Assembly: GCA_910589415.1 (NCBI GenBank)
Contig: OU342634.1
Location: 43,268,723 to 43,332,722 of the forward strand
Origin: Malachius bipustulatus
Lineage: Eukaryota > Arthropoda > Insecta > Coleoptera > Melyridae
Reading direction: 5' to 3'
DNA: 64,000 bases
This document shows positions 61,269 to 64,000 of this stretch, piece by piece. The position numbers and the translations under genes were made by a program. The first letter of the stretch is position 1, and every line of letters begins with the position of its first letter. The notes under the pieces were generated by a model that worked only from the letters and a program-made list of their open reading frames with translations, was not told where the DNA came from and searched no databases.

Positions 61269-63917
61269 ATCAAATCAGATGTTTCCTTTCAGATCTGAAT
61301 TGTCCATGTTTGTCATTGTTTGAACGCGAGGAGCAAAAAAACAAATTGCTGAGGCTCGAAAAAAATTAGAGCTAATATTAGTACATAGTAATATTAGTAG
61401 AATAATGCAAAAAAAAAAAATTACTTGTATGCCTACCATGTTGGCTGAATGATATTACGTATAGGATTCATTGAGTGGGCAGGGATGGGATAAAAGACTG
61501 GAGCACTGTGTGAACACAAAAGAGAAGAGTGACACAAGTTGAAAATTGTTGTCGCTTCAGTAAATTCCTGATCAACATAACAATATGCAGATTCTCTATC
61601 CTCTATACTAAATGTGCATTACCCCTAAATTGCAATTTTCTTCTGTGTATTTCTAGCATAATGCCTAGTACCTAACATACCTACCATAATGCAGCCAACA
61701 TGGAGGATTGGTATAATCATGATTCACTGAGCTCATAATTCTTTGTTCTTTTAAAAACATTTCAGTATACAGGACTAATACCTGAAAAGTAAAGAAGTAC
61801 CTATTCAGATTTATGGTTCATTATATCAAATAAGAAGGTTCACATCAATACACTCAGTGAAGATTTATTTTTATTAAAGTGCTATTTTAATAGACGGAAG
61901 ATCCAGGCTATTTGTGAGTATCAGAAGTGGGATCGTGGCTAAATTCGGCCTAGAAAATTTCAATTATTACTGTACCTATATTATATTGCTTCAACAAAAA
62001 AAAAGTATACTAGAGAAACATTTATAACAATAACTGGTTTTAACCTCAATATAAAATACAGAAGCAGTAGCATTAACGCTAGCTGCACTACTAGCAGACA
62101 GTTAACAATGAAAAAAAATTATTGTTGCACATAAATGCATAGTCAGGATATAATTAAAAATACTGAGCTCTATGTTACCATAAGTTGTCATCAATGTTTA
62201 AGATACACAGTCAAGATCTTTATATAAATTTACAAGAAACGGTCAAGTCATTTTGAACCACTCTGTATTATTGTAGGGTATGTGTAAAAGCTACAATTGT
62301 ATACTTGATCGACCAGAGCCAGCGGTCATCTACCAAACCGTAGGAAACATGTATACATATGGTTACTTCACTATCATTTATCCATATTTAAACACTAGTT
62401 TATAAATTACTTTATCCTTATTTACTTACATTTTCATATAATAAATTTCTTTATTTAAAACATTCGAATGAATTTTCATTTAAAAAGATCACAACAGAGC
62501 TATATCTGCCCCAAGTCTGTTGTTGTTCCATTCGTCTCGGTACAGTAGAGTCTTTTACAACAAAACGACACGTGTAAAAAATTGAAAAACAAACACTCAA
62601 AAAACACTTATTTCTCGTCCATTATTTCCACTGGCATTCCGGTACCGGTACCTATATCGGTTTTCAATTTATACAGGGTTGATCAGAGTGCGTATTAAAA
62701 GCGGTACTTTTGGACCGGGGAATATGAGAATTTCAGAAATACTTGTCACAAAAAATGCTATAAACGAATTTTGAAAATCTCTTAAAATATTCTGGTCTAC
62801 ATATTTCGTGCATTCATCCACATATTTGGTACTCTCTCCTTTCCACCAACTTGGTATGAATAAGTGCTTCTAAGATCCTGACTGATGAATGGGACTATTC
62901 CATTTTTTATTTTTTTTATTAGTTACTTTAAACAGTTTCTAGGATTGATAGCATTGTTAGTGACTTGGCAGTTAGTTAAAGGTGTCCAATTTCACTGGTC
63001 CAGAAGAAACGTTTTTATATCACCTCATAAGTCATAAAAGCAAACATAGACACAAGTCAGTCAAGATTTCTCTATAAAATGCAACTGTTATAATTATTAT
63101 TTCAGTGTACATCCCCAAATATTTTATACTAATATGAATAAATGGAAACCATATGTCAGTTTTCCTAGTCTCCCAATTAAAGTAATCAATTTCTGTTGCA
63201 ATAAAAAGTACAGTCTTCAAGTCAGAATGTATATTCAATAGTACCATGTATAGTTTCGATATTTAAGTAACTTCCAACGTCATTTCATGAACAGAGTCAA
63301 GAAGAAAAAAAAATAATAAAACAGTTATTATTGAAAAATTCAATTAAACATATCTTTAATTGCTTTATGCAAAAGATTATTACATCTAGAATAGTTATAC
63401 TTTGAGTTAAAAAACTCGCATCACAGTCTTATTCTATAAAATAATATCAAAAGTCCTGCCCTCACAAGGTTTATAAACATTTCATATGATGACCTGTGGT
63501 CTCATATTCACAACAAATTTACACATGAAAAATGTACATAAAAAATCATTATCCTTACATACAATGTTTGTAAGTAGTTATTCATGCCTACATAACGAAA
63601 ATAATAAAAAATTTCATTGTCATGGTGCATACTTAAAATTTTCTCTTTATTATTATACCTACAAATATTATCAAAATAAAGAAACAGACATGGAATTTAA
63701 AAAGTTTTTTAAAGAAACTATCAAAATAGAATAAAATCCTGAATTAGTTAGATTAGTTAAAAGATAAATTCCTTCATTAAAATTTTTAAGAAAAGAGAAT
63801 AAAATTAAAAGCTTTACCTAACATTATTAGGTAAAATATAACTAGAAACATAATAATACCTACAAGAGATTTTTGGAAACAATTAATTTACAAAAATCGC
63901 CCCAGAGTCATCATATT
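61269..63917. other. AT-rich spacer or 3' UTR, nothing recognised
   Basis: Strongly AT-rich with short frames only. One CAGGGTT motif after TATA at about 62674 may be a lone transposon end. If the exon at the right edge is real, the adjacent part would be its 3' UTR. Confidence 0.35.
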
Positions 63918-64000
63918 TCCTGTAATGTTTCCCTTGGATCCCTTCGATCGCCATCTTTAATTTCTGGGGCTTTCATCTCATGATGACAGGACTTCTCAAT
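63918..64000 (-). CDS. Possible last coding segment of a minus-strand gene
   Basis: Read from the right edge leftwards, the minus strand is open for 27 codons and ends in TGA at about 63918-63920. It encodes a charged tail that includes CHHEMKAPEIKDGDRRDP and RETLQEI. Base composition is less AT-rich than the 5 kb to its left, and the sequence looks protein-like. I do not recognise the family, and 80 bp is too short for certainty. Further exons would lie to the right, outside the window. Confidence 0.3.

Noticed and set aside
1..64000. tRNA, rRNA or bacterial or viral gene clusters
   Set aside because: No cloverleaf with internal A/B boxes, no rRNA-like block and no operon structure were seen on either strand.

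Overview
The window is nuclear DNA from an insect: AT-rich, intron-containing, full of arthropod-type transposons, with no bacterial gene organisation. I cannot name the species. Its core is the 3' two-thirds of a teneurin gene on the + strand, best matched to the insect Ten-a paralogue. I could join seventeen exons (7616 to 48278) with GT/AG ends and a continuous reading phase. They encode about 2,120 residues: the last three EGF-like repeats, a Cys-rich linker, a transthyretin-like domain, the FN-plug, the NHL propeller, the YD/RHS shell, the RHS-core motif and the Tox-GHH-like C-terminus. The cytoplasmic domain, membrane segment and first EGF repeats lie off the left edge or were not found.

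Layout. 1-2592: 3' half of a BEL/Pao LTR retrotransposon with an in-frame loss of its integrase. 2780-2945: LINE fragment on the minus strand. 4130-7036: broken CR1/Jockey-type LINE carrying a nested insertion. 7616-10653: three teneurin exons. 10654-32388: a 21.7-kb intron with a 1.88-kb Mutator-like foldback element (9-bp target duplication), a family of long-inverted-repeat elements ending CAGGGTG at TA targets (one nested in another, one keeping a small helix-turn-helix ORF), two MITEs and a decayed transposon protein. 32389-32508: one isolated exon. 32509-40431: a second large intron with more CAGGGTG elements. 40432-48278: thirteen closely packed exons. 48279 to about 49750: 3' UTR ending after a poly(A) signal.

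49750-64000 is intergenic or belongs to a neighbour. It holds foldback hairpins, a diverged triplicated repeat, and the most unusual object in the window: a 4.23-kb non-coding element (53564-57795) with 177-bp terminal inverted repeats that read identical, each carrying a hammerhead-ribozyme-like core of the kind known from Penelope-like elements. Its interior holds arrays of hairpins whose loops are conserved while the stems change in a compensatory way. Further right are a protein-like relic (58050-58880), a CRE/TATA/initiator-like promoter module (61136-61194) and a possible terminal exon of a minus-strand gene at the right edge.

Only the teneurin is a clear host gene; it is a synaptic and axon-guidance adhesion receptor. 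Almost everything else is mobile DNA in its large upstream introns and 3' flank.
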